Assembly (NCBI GenBank): GCA_021740125.1
Contig: JAIPAJ010000010.1
Coordinates: 1-39,209 of the forward strand
DNA length: 39,209 nucleotides
Direction: 5' to 3'
Source: Leadbetterella sp.
GTDB lineage: Bacteria > Bacteroidota > Bacteroidia > Cytophagales > Spirosomataceae
Part shown: positions 8,801 to 14,773 of the stretch, piece after piece
Layout of the letters: every line of letters begins with the position of its first letter
Position numbering within the stretch: position 1 is the stretch's first letter
The notes under the pieces: model-generated
What the model was told of the DNA's origin: nothing
The model's database searches: none
What the model saw: the letters and a program-made list of their open reading frames with translations, nothing else
Made by a program: the position numbers and the translations under genes

Positions 8801-9026
8801 TGGCAATATCAAGTCTTAATCCTGCTTTTTGTTTGGCTTTGTCGGGCCCGTGGCAAGCGAAGCATTTATCTGATAGTATGGGTTTTACGTGGATGTTGTA
8901 GTCGATTTCAGCAGGTAGGGTTTTGAGGGCGTCGGCTATTTCTTTGGGCAATTTTATTTTTGTTTGGGCATATGTATGTCCAAGGGAAATAATAGTTAAG
9001 AGGAGAATTTTTTTTACTAATTTCAT
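5802..9026 (-). CDS. Secreted PSCyt1-DUF1549-LamG-DUF1553 cytochrome-type protein
   Basis: This 1,074-residue protein has a signal peptide ([17 protein letters not shown]). A planctomycete-type cytochrome domain follows, with a haem motif CFACH at residues 55-59 and the usual AGLRLD tail. The DUF1549 domain covers about 165-370 ([33 protein letters not shown]) and contains a second CxxCH at 346-350 (CARCH). A LamG/concanavalin-like beta-sandwich with a carbohydrate-binding character sits at about 445-660 (GHYAFEDSL to [18 protein letters not shown]). The C-terminal DUF1553 domain spans about 770-1040 ([42 protein letters not shown]). This multidomain order is complete. Family members accompany DUF1501 proteins and sulfatases in Planctomycetes and some Bacteroidota and are suspected of redox-linked polysaccharide breakdown, but the reaction is unproven. 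Confidence 0.93.
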   Translation of the reverse strand: [1074 protein letters not shown]

Positions 9027-9360
9027 TTCTCTTTAATCAAGTTTTTATTTGCCAATCTTTCGTGCCTTGCCAGGCGGGCATTCTTTTTTGCGAGTCGTCG
9101 CACCGTTTGAAAAAAAGAATCAAAAAAAACACTTTCTGAACAATGATCCTCTGTAAAATTTTGAAAAGGAATTGAAATTGTTTTTGGCATTTACAATTTT
9201 CAAAATTTTACAACGGACTGTTCAGAAATAATTAGGAACCATTAGTATTTATTAAATTAACAATAATTGATACAATTAGAATTTAAAAAAACCTAAGTAT
9301 CTCAATCAAAGTTGATTTTGTTCTTGATTAATATTATGGTGTAATCTAAAAAGTTACCAA
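9027..9360. other. Non-coding gap rich in inverted repeats
   Basis: This 334-bp gap between two same-strand genes has no credible coding frame. It holds a short GC hairpin at 9064-9075 (GCCT-TGCC-AGGC), an IR with arms ATTCTTTTTT (9080-9089) and AAAAAAGAAT (9111-9120) around a GC-rich centre, and a 96-bp palindromic element at 9133-9228 listed separately. From 9229 to 9360 it is plain AT-rich DNA. Confidence 0.6.
9133..9228. repeat. 96-bp palindromic element (MITE-like or hairpin)
   Basis: The outer arms are TTTCTGAACA (9133-9142) and TGTTCAGAAA (9219-9228), a perfect 10-bp inverted repeat. Inside lie TGTAAAATTTTGAAAA (9152-9167) and its exact 16-bp complement at 9197-9212. The unpaired segments between the arms are 9 and 6 nt, and an inner AAATTGT/ACAATTT pair (9175-9181, 9193-9199) can extend the stem. 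Such near-palindromes are typical of miniature inverted-repeat elements or of stable transcript hairpins. Both readings are open. Confidence 0.65.
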
Positions 9361-10746
9361 TTATTTCAAAGAATCGGGTTTTGAGAATTTGAAATTGCCG
9401 TATTCTATTTTGGTGTTGGGCAGTTTCTTTTTCAATTTTTCTATTCCTGATTCTGAAATTTTAGTTTTCCATAAATATAACACTTTCAGGGATTTAATAC
9501 TTGAAAGTGCGTCTATACTTTCATCCGAAATGTTGGTGTCATAAAGGTTCAGATGCTTTAAATTCTTTAATTTTACCAGTTCTTTTATGCCTTTATCTGT
9601 AATGGAGGTTTGATCAAGGTTTAGTTTTTCTAGATTTTCAAAGGTTTTAATCTGTCCTAAATTTACATCTGATAATGCTTTATTATTGATTTTTAGCGAA
9701 AAAATATTTTCTCTAATCGTTTGTAAATCAGTTATTTGATTTGTGTTTAACTCTTTGATGTTTACAAAATTTACTTCTAGTTTTTTACCCTCCAATCCTT
9801 CTGAATTTATGACGATTTTTTCATTTTTGAGTTTTTCTAATGTTTGCTGGTCAGGTTTATTGAGATTCGGTTCCAATATATCCAGTTCAAGGTTTTCTGG
9901 AAGAATATTTTGTGATGAATCTTCGGTCAATGGCGTTATCACTTGTGGAATGATAGTTTCCGCTTCTATTTCTCCTGTAAATGATGCACCTTTTTTTATC
10001 CAGTAATGTATAACGGAAATCTCTGTCAAGGTGAGCTGTGGCTTGCCTTTTGGAGGCATGTGTTTGTCGTCATCCAAGGGTAAAAGTAGGTTGGCGTATA
10101 GTGTACTTTTACTCGGATTTCCTGCGTATAAAATTACACCATTTTTTCCTCCTTTTCGTATAAATGTTTCATTATCAAGACGTAAACCCCCTTTCTTTTT
10201 TATAGAAGAATGGCAACTGTAGCATTTTTTTTCTAGAATTGGAGCCACTTTTTCTTGGTATAAAAAAGTTTGTTTTACAGTTTTCTTGCTTGTATTCAAA
10301 GTGTCAATTTTGGTTTGTTTCTCAAAATTCTGTGGAATTTCCGCCAATTGCTCTTTTTTGCCAAAAAGATAAGCTTCCCCATGTGTAATAGTTCCTCCAA
10401 AATGCCCAGCAATAGTAAGTGTAGCTGCCATTATGGACGTCAAAATTATCCTTTGGTTTTTGTAGAGATAGGCTACAAAACCGAAAACCGTGGAGGTAAT
10501 CGCAGTCCATTGGTGTTTTTGGATAATTTCAGTTTCGTATTCACCACTTTGAGCTAGAAACCAACCTGCAATGCAAGAAAACAAAGCAGCTATTGAACCC
10601 AAAAGTAAAGCCAGTGAAATAGCCTCGTTCAAATCTGCTTTTTGCCATTTTTGATAAATTATCATTAAGAAAGCAAACAGCAAAATCCCAATAGGAAGAT
10701 GCACCAAAAGTGGATGAAACTGACCGACGACTTGCGAATAGTTCAT
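9361..10746 (-). CDS. DUF2231-type membrane protein with cytochrome domain and leucine-rich repeats
   Basis: I place the start at the ATG at 10746, which overlaps the stop of the esterase gene as TAATG; a start 27 bp upstream is possible but would lie inside that gene. The 461-residue product opens with FHPLLVHLPIGILLFAF and has four membrane helices within residues 1-125, the pattern of DUF2231-like haem/redox membrane domains. A planctomycete-type cytochrome motif follows (CYSCH at 175-179, then KKGGLRLDNE). The C-terminal 150 residues form short leucine-rich repeats (for example LENLEKLNLDQTSITDKGI and LKNLKHLNLYDTNISDESI). Membrane anchor, haem and protein- or ligand-binding repeats in one chain suggest an electron-transfer or scaffold partner for the secreted DUF1549/DUF1553 protein encoded 334 bp downstream. 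Confidence 0.85.
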   Translation of the reverse strand: MNYSQVVGQFHPLLVHLPIGILLFAFLMIIYQKWQKADLNEAISLALLLGSIAALFSCIAGWFLAQSGEYETEIIQKHQWTAITSTVFGFVAYLYKNQRIILTSIMAATLTIAGHFGGTITHGEAYLFGKKEQLAEIPQNFEKQTKIDTLNTSKKTVKQTFLYQEKVAPILEKKCYSCHSSIKKKGGLRLDNETFIRKGGKNGVILYAGNPSKSTLYANLLLPLDDDKHMPPKGKPQLTLTEISVIHYWIKKGASFTGEIEAETIIPQVITPLTEDSSQNILPENLELDILEPNLNKPDQQTLEKLKNEKIVINSEGLEGKKLEVNFVNIKELNTNQITDLQTIRENIFSLKINNKALSDVNLGQIKTFENLEKLNLDQTSITDKGIKELVKLKNLKHLNLYDTNISDESIDALSSIKSLKVLYLWKTKISESGIEKLKKKLPNTKIEYGNFKFSKPDSLK

Positions 10747-12041
10747 TATTCTTTCAGCTTGCCAACTAGCCAATTGCCAACTTTTTCTTGCTGCTCAGGG
10801 TAAGTCCAGTGGCCTGTTTCTAAGGCCAAATAAAGCTCTTTTGGTGCTTTGATTACATTATAAGCAGCATACATGGAAGTAGGAGGACAGGTTTCGTCAT
10901 TGTATCCCCATGAGTATATTCCGGGTTGGGTAAGTCTTCTGGCAAAGTTTACGACGTCGTAATAAGCTACTGTTTCGATTTTTTCTTTTTTGTCGTTTAC
11001 AGCTCGACTGTTTTTATCGAAATAATGCGGCCAACCGCCTGCTCTTCCGTTTAGATACCCGGTTACGTCAGAAATGGCCGGGTAAAATGCTCCGAGCCAC
11101 TTCACGCGGCTATCGAGGGCGGCCGTGACGATAGACAATGCTCCGCCTTGGCTTCCGCCTGTTACGGCCAGATTTTTACCATCATATTGAGGCAAGCTAA
11201 CCAAAAAATCATTGGCTCTTACACAGCCCATGTACACTCTTTTATAGAAAAAACGATTTTTGTCGTCTAGGTTATAATTGGGATAGCCGTTTAGAATTCC
11301 TCTCCCTAAATCTGCATAAACCTGTGGGTCTAAGTTAACAGGTATACCATGAATACCTATTTGAAGCGTAATGATGCCTTTTTCAGCATTTGCAATGTCG
11401 CCTGCGTAAGGCCTTACTCCAGCTCCTGGCACTTGGAGCATTGCTGGGTATTTTCCTTCTTTTTTGGGTACACAAAGGATTCCGTACAATCTTGTGCCTA
11501 CAGCAAAGTTTTGAATATTAACCTGATATACATTTACTTTTTCAGTGCAACGTTCGGGCAATAAGGTCATTTTTGCGTCAAGTGGAATTTTGGCCAATTC
11601 AGTTTTGGCTTCGGTCCAGAATGCATCAAAATCAGATGGATTTGCTACAGTGGGTTGTATATCATTAGGATTAAAACCTGCAGTAGCTAAATTTCTATAT
11701 TCTTTTCCGTCGATTTCGGCAATGGCTATACAACGTAAAAAGCCAGCGGAAGTCATGGTACCTGCTTCTAAAGTTTGTGTTCCTGTGGATAGTGTAATGG
11801 TTTCTTTTTTTGTAGGTTCCATTTTTTCTGGCCCTATTTCATATCGGACTTTGGCGTTTTTTATGGGATTGCCGTTTTGTAAAACAGAAACCGTAAACTT
11901 TACTTTTTCACCAACTTTATAGGTCCAGTCGGTATGATCGGCGGCTACTATAACCTTAATAAATTTCTCGGTAGGTTGGGCCAAGGCGAAATGAATGGTT
12001 GTAAAAACAGCAATTAAAATGAAAGTTATCTTCTTAAACAT
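10746..12041 (-). CDS. Secreted acetylxylan-esterase-like alpha/beta hydrolase
   Basis: This 431-residue protein has a signal peptide (FILIAVFTTIHFALAQ). An Ig-like beta domain occupies residues 30-125 (TYKVGEKVKFTVSVLQNGNPIKNAKV), followed by an AXE1-type catalytic domain at about 135-430. The catalytic triad is visible: Ser297 in GGSQGG, Asp382 in GYNDETCPP, and His411 in LETGHWTYP. Family members remove acetyl groups from xylan or other sugars, and the N-terminal Ig domain is common in secreted Bacteroidota forms. Its stop codon overlaps the next start, so the two are translationally coupled. With the cytochrome and DUF1501 genes downstream this suggests deacylation of a modified polysaccharide before further breakdown. 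Substrate specificity cannot be read here. Confidence 0.9.
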   Translation of the reverse strand: MFKKITFILIAVFTTIHFALAQPTEKFIKVIVAADHTDWTYKVGEKVKFTVSVLQNGNPIKNAKVRYEIGPEKMEPTKKETITLSTGTQTLEAGTMTSAGFLRCIAIAEIDGKEYRNLATAGFNPNDIQPTVANPSDFDAFWTEAKTELAKIPLDAKMTLLPERCTEKVNVYQVNIQNFAVGTRLYGILCVPKKEGKYPAMLQVPGAGVRPYAGDIANAEKGIITLQIGIHGIPVNLDPQVYADLGRGILNGYPNYNLDDKNRFFYKRVYMGCVRANDFLVSLPQYDGKNLAVTGGSQGGALSIVTAALDSRVKWLGAFYPAISDVTGYLNGRAGGWPHYFDKNSRAVNDKKEKIETVAYYDVVNFARRLTQPGIYSWGYNDETCPPTSMYAAYNVIKAPKELYLALETGHWTYPEQQEKVGNWLVGKLKE

Positions 12042-12354
12042 ATAAATGTATTTTTATGGTTGAATACCACTATTTATGGATTTTTTTTGAAAGTGCCAAA
12101 TAAAGTTTTTCTTAAATTTTGGAGATATGCGGTCTTAAAATGTATTAACAAACTAATAGTCAATATTTAAAATTACAATTGATCCCCTTTAATCAGAAAA
12201 TAATTGACTTATTTTGAAGTGATTATCAGATTTTTTTTGTTGTTTTGAAAACTTAATCTTGAACAGGAAAATAAACTACAATACCTCAAGCATTCATTTG
12301 CTAGGCTATGCCTATGAATGGATGGTGAATTTGGTATTCTAAAGCCCAAACTAA
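12042..12354. other. Intergenic region between divergent genes
   Basis: This 313-bp gap must contain the promoters of both the minus-strand esterase operon and the plus-strand lipoprotein gene. It is AT-rich. The one clear structure is the hairpin at 12291-12320. A TGAATTTG word at 12326-12333, 21 bp before the plus-strand ATG, is one base away from the Bacteroidota -7 consensus. No coding frame is supported. Confidence 0.5.
12291..12320 (+). promoter_or_regulatory. Dyad/hairpin just upstream of the lipoprotein promoter
   Basis: CATTCAT (12291-12297) pairs with ATGAATG (12314-12320), and inside it AGGC (12303-12306) pairs with GCCT (12310-12313) around TAT, leaving a 5-nt bulge on one side. 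It sits immediately before the candidate -7 element at 12326. The position suits an operator better than a transcript hairpin. No T-tract follows, so it is not a terminator. Confidence 0.4.
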
Positions 12355-12918
12355 ATGAAATTTTATAAGCCACTCTTTATACTTTTTACAACTTTAGTTT
12401 TTTCAGCTTGTGATCAAGCAGAACTTAATCCAGATCAACAAATTTTGGGAGATTGGAAATTGATTTCTTCAGAAGCATTGTTGCATATTCGCGAGAAAGA
12501 TCCTGAGTTGGCTAACTCAGAGTTGGCATCGAAAAACTTGGTGATGAGTTTTGATAAAAACGGAACTTATGAAATTAAAATTGACGACAGAAGTACTGAT
12601 ATCAATATGGTTGACTTAGATGCCTTCTATTTGAACAATAAAGGTACTTATGAATTCAAATCTGGTTTTTTAGAGTTTAAATCTTCAGATTTTGCCTCAG
12701 ATCTTACCGTCATAAAATACAAAGTGTCATTTAATAATAAAGATGCCTTTGAGATGGTGGTTGACCGTGAATTGTACTTAGAGATGATCAGAAAATTGGT
12801 GGAGGCTCAATGGAGTTATTTTCAAACTATGGGCAAAACCATTGATGAAGTTATGGCCGAGCTTTCGGCGGATTTATTGGAATTTAATAGTAAGTCGAAG
12901 TACTTGAGAATTAAATAA
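12355..12918 (+). CDS. Lipocalin-like lipoprotein, unknown function
   Basis: This 187-residue protein has a lipoprotein signal (FILFTTLVFSAC, lipid-modified Cys19) and is likely anchored in the periplasm or outer membrane. The mature part begins ILGDWKLISSEALL, the entry strand often seen in small lipocalin-like Bacteroidota lipoproteins, and continues with alternating strands (LVMSFDKNGTYEIKI, NKGTYEFKSGFLEFKS, YKVSFNNKDAFEMVV). The C-terminal 60 residues look helical. No catalytic motif is visible. It stands alone on the plus strand, and its last 8 bp overlap the end of the convergent gene. Function unknown; the fold name is a guess from strand pattern. Confidence 0.75.
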   Translation: MKFYKPLFILFTTLVFSACDQAELNPDQQILGDWKLISSEALLHIREKDPELANSELASKNLVMSFDKNGTYEIKIDDRSTDINMVDLDAFYLNNKGTYEFKSGFLEFKSSDFASDLTVIKYKVSFNNKDAFEMVVDRELYLEMIRKLVEAQWSYFQTMGKTIDEVMAELSADLLEFNSKSKYLRIK

Positions 12919-13237
12919 TTATCTCATCTACATTAATCCCAGCGATTTTCATGGCTATGATTTCTATTTCAACGATGAATTCTACCTCTTCATTTTTAAA
13001 ATATTCGGTATCCCAGTTTGTAAAGTATTTTTGAGTTTCAACTTGAAGATCGATGCCTTTTTTTTTCAGATGAAATATCAGGAAATTGGTAAAATCAAGT
13101 ATTTCCAGCCGCATTTGCTCCACCACATCGTCACCCGGCCATTTTAAATCACGGTCTTCCCATTCGTCTAGAATAAGCCAATCTTTTGTTTTAAAATCTT
13201 CAAGGTGTGCTATTTTTTCTTCGGTAGAAATGTTCAT
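12911..13237 (-). CDS. Unknown acidic 108-residue protein
   Basis: I start it at the ATG at 13237 (MNISTEEKIAHLEDF); the longer frame would need a TTG further upstream. The protein has no signal peptide or membrane segment, so it should be cytoplasmic. It is acidic and appears mixed helical/strand, with EDFKTKDWLILDEWEDRDL at residues 12-30 and EYFKNEEVEFIVEIEIIAMKIAG near the end. I recognise no family. It is convergent with the lipocalin-like gene and overlaps it by 8 bp, which fits two compact genes sharing a 3' end. It lies downstream of the histone-like gene but behind that gene's strong terminator, so it probably has its own promoter. Confidence 0.6.
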   Translation of the reverse strand: MNISTEEKIAHLEDFKTKDWLILDEWEDRDLKWPGDDVVEQMRLEILDFTNFLIFHLKKKGIDLQVETQKYFTNWDTEYFKNEEVEFIVEIEIIAMKIAGINVDEIII

Positions 13238-13290
13238 TTTGGTAATTTTTACCCACAAAGGTAATGCAAAATGAAGGAAAAATTGGAGAC

Positions 13291-13325
13291 AAAATAAGCC
13301 GAAGCTTTCGTCTTCGGCTTATTTT
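13291..13325. terminator. Strong intrinsic terminator of the histone-like gene (bidirectional shape)
   Basis: AAAATAAGCCGAAG (13291-13304) pairs perfectly with CTTCGGCTTATTTT (13312-13325) around a 7-nt loop. The flanking A/T gives U-runs in either direction. It lies 15 bp beyond the stop of the minus-strand histone-like gene. Confidence 0.85.
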
Positions 13326-13339
13326 GATAAATTATAATA

Positions 13340-13792
13340 TTATTGAGCTGGCGTCTCTATTTTCGGAGCTTTTTTAACCATTTCTGGTTTAACAGTTTTC
13401 ACCACTGCTGGCTTTACTACTGGTTTTGCAGCGGTTTTAGTCGTAGCTTTTGTGGAAACCTTGGCTGGAGTTTTCTTAAGAATCTCAACTTTCGGAGCAA
13501 CAGTTTCAGCTTTGGCTACTACTTCTTTTTTTGGTGATACCACTTTTTTGCTTGATTTTTTGTCTTCATTTTTCGAAGGTTTATTAGCTGATTTTTTAGC
13601 TTCTTTTTCGAACTTTTTAGCGTCTTTTTCTGCTTGCTTTTTCGCTTTTTTTCTATCTTCAATAATCATTTCAGCCATTTTCTCTGCTGATTTTTTAGTA
13701 GCTTTCTCTATTTTTTTGTTAGAATCGCCTTTAACAATTGCGTTTATTGCTTCTTCAATTTGTTTTTTGAGAGCTTTTTTTTCTGCTTTCAT
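13340..13792 (-). CDS. Lysine-rich histone-H1-like nucleoid protein
   Basis: This 150-residue protein is extremely basic. The first 80 residues are a probable charged helix or coiled coil (KAEKKALKKQIEEAI, then KKAKKQAEKDAKKFEKEAKK). The last 65 are a disordered tail of Lys/Ala/Pro/Val repeats (TPAKVSTKATTKTAAKPVVKP). This is the composition of histone-H1/Hc1-like bacterial proteins, which bind DNA without sequence specificity and can compact the nucleoid or influence expression. There is no signal peptide. It is a single-gene unit with its own terminator. Upstream are two CTTAACA repeats 11 bp apart and a TAATATTG -7-like element, so it may respond to a PhoB/PhoP-type regulator. The low-complexity composition means a ribosome- or RNA-associated role is also possible. 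Confidence 0.8.
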   Translation of the reverse strand: MKAEKKALKKQIEEAINAIVKGDSNKKIEKATKKSAEKMAEMIIEDRKKAKKQAEKDAKKFEKEAKKSANKPSKNEDKKSSKKVVSPKKEVVAKAETVAPKVEILKKTPAKVSTKATTKTAAKPVVKPAVVKTVKPEMVKKAPKIETPAQ

Positions 13793-13823
13793 ATATTTAT
13801 TTGTTATATACTGTTAAAAAATG

Positions 13824-13860
13824 CAATATTATAAAAAACTATTGTTAAGTCAATGTTAAG
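13824..13860 (-). promoter_or_regulatory. Candidate Pho-box promoter of the histone-like gene
   Basis: Read on the minus strand, CTTAACATTGA and CTTAACAATAG stand in direct repeat with an exact 11-bp period (TGTTAAG on the plus strand at 13843-13849 and 13854-13860). Eleven bases further on lies TAATATTG (13824-13831), one base from the Bacteroidota -7 consensus TAnnTTTG. The gene starts at 13792, leaving a leader of about 25 nt. The arrangement of 11-bp direct repeats in the place of the -33 element is that of PhoB/PhoP activation sites. The same word and layout are found before the TonB receptor gene. Confidence 0.6.
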
Positions 13861-13899
13861 TTTTTTATGAATGAATTATATTTTTTGGAAACAAACCCC

Positions 13900-13930
13900 A
13901 AAAAAAAGCCCTCAGAAATCTGAAGGCTTT
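13900..13930 (-). terminator. Intrinsic terminator behind tRNA-Arg
   Basis: On the minus strand, AAAGCC-TTCAG-ATTT-CTGAG-GGCTTT folds as a hairpin with one A/C mismatch (13905-13930) and is followed by a run of T. It begins 2 bp after the tRNA 3' end. Confidence 0.8.
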
Positions 13931-13931
13931 G

Positions 13932-14003
13932 TGGTCCCAAAGGGAATCGAACCCATATCTAATGTTTAGGAAACATCTATTCTATCCGTTGAACTATGGG
14001 ACC
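13932..14003 (-). tRNA. tRNA-Arg, anticodon CCT
   Basis: The minus-strand sequence folds into a complete 72-nt cloverleaf: acceptor GGTCCCA/TGGGACC, D arm GTTC/GAAT, anticodon stem GATGT/ACATT with loop TTCCTAA (anticodon CCT, reading AGG), T arm ATGGG/CCCTT with loop TTCGATT, and discriminator A. The T stem has one T-T mismatch in its second pair. The 3' CCA is not encoded. A terminator follows directly, so this is a stand-alone tRNA gene. Confidence 0.95.
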
Positions 14004-14092
14004 AATTAAATGACTAAATCACGCTGAGTTGCTTTTTCGGAGTGCAAATTTCGGTAAATTTAAGAGAAATAAAAAGTATTCCTTTATAAAAA

Positions 14093-14122
14093 CAAAGAAC
14101 CCCAGCAGAACTGGGGTCTTTG
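14093..14122 (-). terminator. Intrinsic terminator downstream of the 14170-14721 lipoprotein gene
   Basis: CAAAGAACCCCAG (14093-14105) pairs with CTGGGGTCTTTG (14111-14122) with a single bulged A. On the minus strand it is followed by TTTTTATAAAGG-like T-rich sequence. It lies about 50 bp after the stop of the minus-strand lipoprotein gene. Confidence 0.75.
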
Positions 14123-14169
14123 CGGCATTTACCAATATGAATCAAGTTTGAAACTTGTATTCAAAGTCT

Positions 14170-14721
14170 TTATTTTGTGAGGTTTTTGGGATGTACCCAT
14201 TCAAAGTTATTTTTATCATAAACCAAAGTTGAATCTGGCCATTCTATGTAGTGCTTCATTCCTAGATACTTTTTTAGATCTTGCGTTTTCTCGTAAGTCT
14301 TAAATAGGAAATTACCCTTTTCTAAAACATCTTTTTCTTTTAAATGTGGGGTATTTACTATTTCTTCAAACTCAATCGGCATTGTTGTTCCCTTTTTAAG
14401 TTTAAATTTTCCAATTACGCCTCTTCTAAACTGATCTGTGTTTCCAACTGGTCTGGTCATAAAGAATACATAAGTACTATCTTTCAGGAGGCTTATGTTT
14501 TCTATTTTAAACTTTTTTGTTTGTGCAGCGTAAAAATTTCTAAACTCCTTATTAAATCTAGTGGCATTGGTAGCTTGTGGGGCTTTCTGATACGTATATG
14601 TGATAATGTTTATTAAAAGACTATCAGCTTGTTTCTCAGTGAAATATTTATGGGTAGTGTTGGACGGTTGACAAGAAATTATGGACAGATAAACAAGAAC
14701 TAAAAATATTTTTAATTTCAT
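14170..14721 (-). CDS. Lipoprotein of unknown function
   Basis: This 183-residue protein has a lipoprotein signal (FLVLVYLSIISC, lipidated Cys17) followed by a flexible QPSNTTHKY linker. The mature part is mixed alpha/beta with no motif that I recognise: an N-terminal helix FTEKQADSLLINIITYTYQKAP, then KFKIENISLLKDSTYVFFMTRP and a C-terminal YIEWPDSTLVYDKNNFEWVHP. It lies downstream of the receptor/beta-helix pair on the same strand, but a strong terminator fills the 52-bp gap, so it is expressed either by read-through or from a promoter hidden in that short space. It may be an accessory part of the same uptake locus; this is inferred from position only. Confidence 0.75.
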   Translation of the reverse strand: MKLKIFLVLVYLSIISCQPSNTTHKYFTEKQADSLLINIITYTYQKAPQATNATRFNKEFRNFYAAQTKKFKIENISLLKDSTYVFFMTRPVGNTDQFRRGVIGKFKLKKGTTMPIEFEEIVNTPHLKEKDVLEKGNFLFKTYEKTQDLKKYLGMKHYIEWPDSTLVYDKNNFEWVHPKNLTK

Positions 14722-14734
14722 ATTGGTAAAAATC

Positions 14735-14764
14735 AGGACTCTCTAATTTTTATTAGAGAGTCCT
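14735..14764 (-). terminator. Intrinsic terminator between beta-helix lipoprotein and downstream lipoprotein
   Basis: AGGACTCTCTAAT (14735-14747) and ATTAGAGAGTCCT (14752-14764) form a perfect 13-bp stem with a TTTT loop. It lies 9 bp after the stop of the beta-helix lipoprotein gene and ends about 14 bp before the start of the next gene. No long U-tract follows, so termination may be partial, or the stem may protect the upstream mRNA. Confidence 0.65.
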
Positions 14765-14773
14765 GGAAATCAA

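Noticed and set aside
10747-10773. Upstream ATG (10773) as the start of the DUF2231 gene
   Set aside because: It adds nine polar residues ahead of a natural membrane N-terminus and lies within the esterase gene, while the ATG at 10746 overlaps the stop as TAATG.
12121-12150. TTAAAA-N4-TTAACA words as a third Pho box
   Set aside because: The period is 10, not 11, one word is degenerate, and it is far from either gene start with no -7 element at the right distance.
13452-13817. Plus-strand frame of 121 residues rich in Phe, Ser and Leu opposite the histone-like gene
   Set aside because: It is the complement of a lysine/alanine-rich coding sequence, which always yields Phe/Leu/Ser-rich frames; it has no family resemblance.
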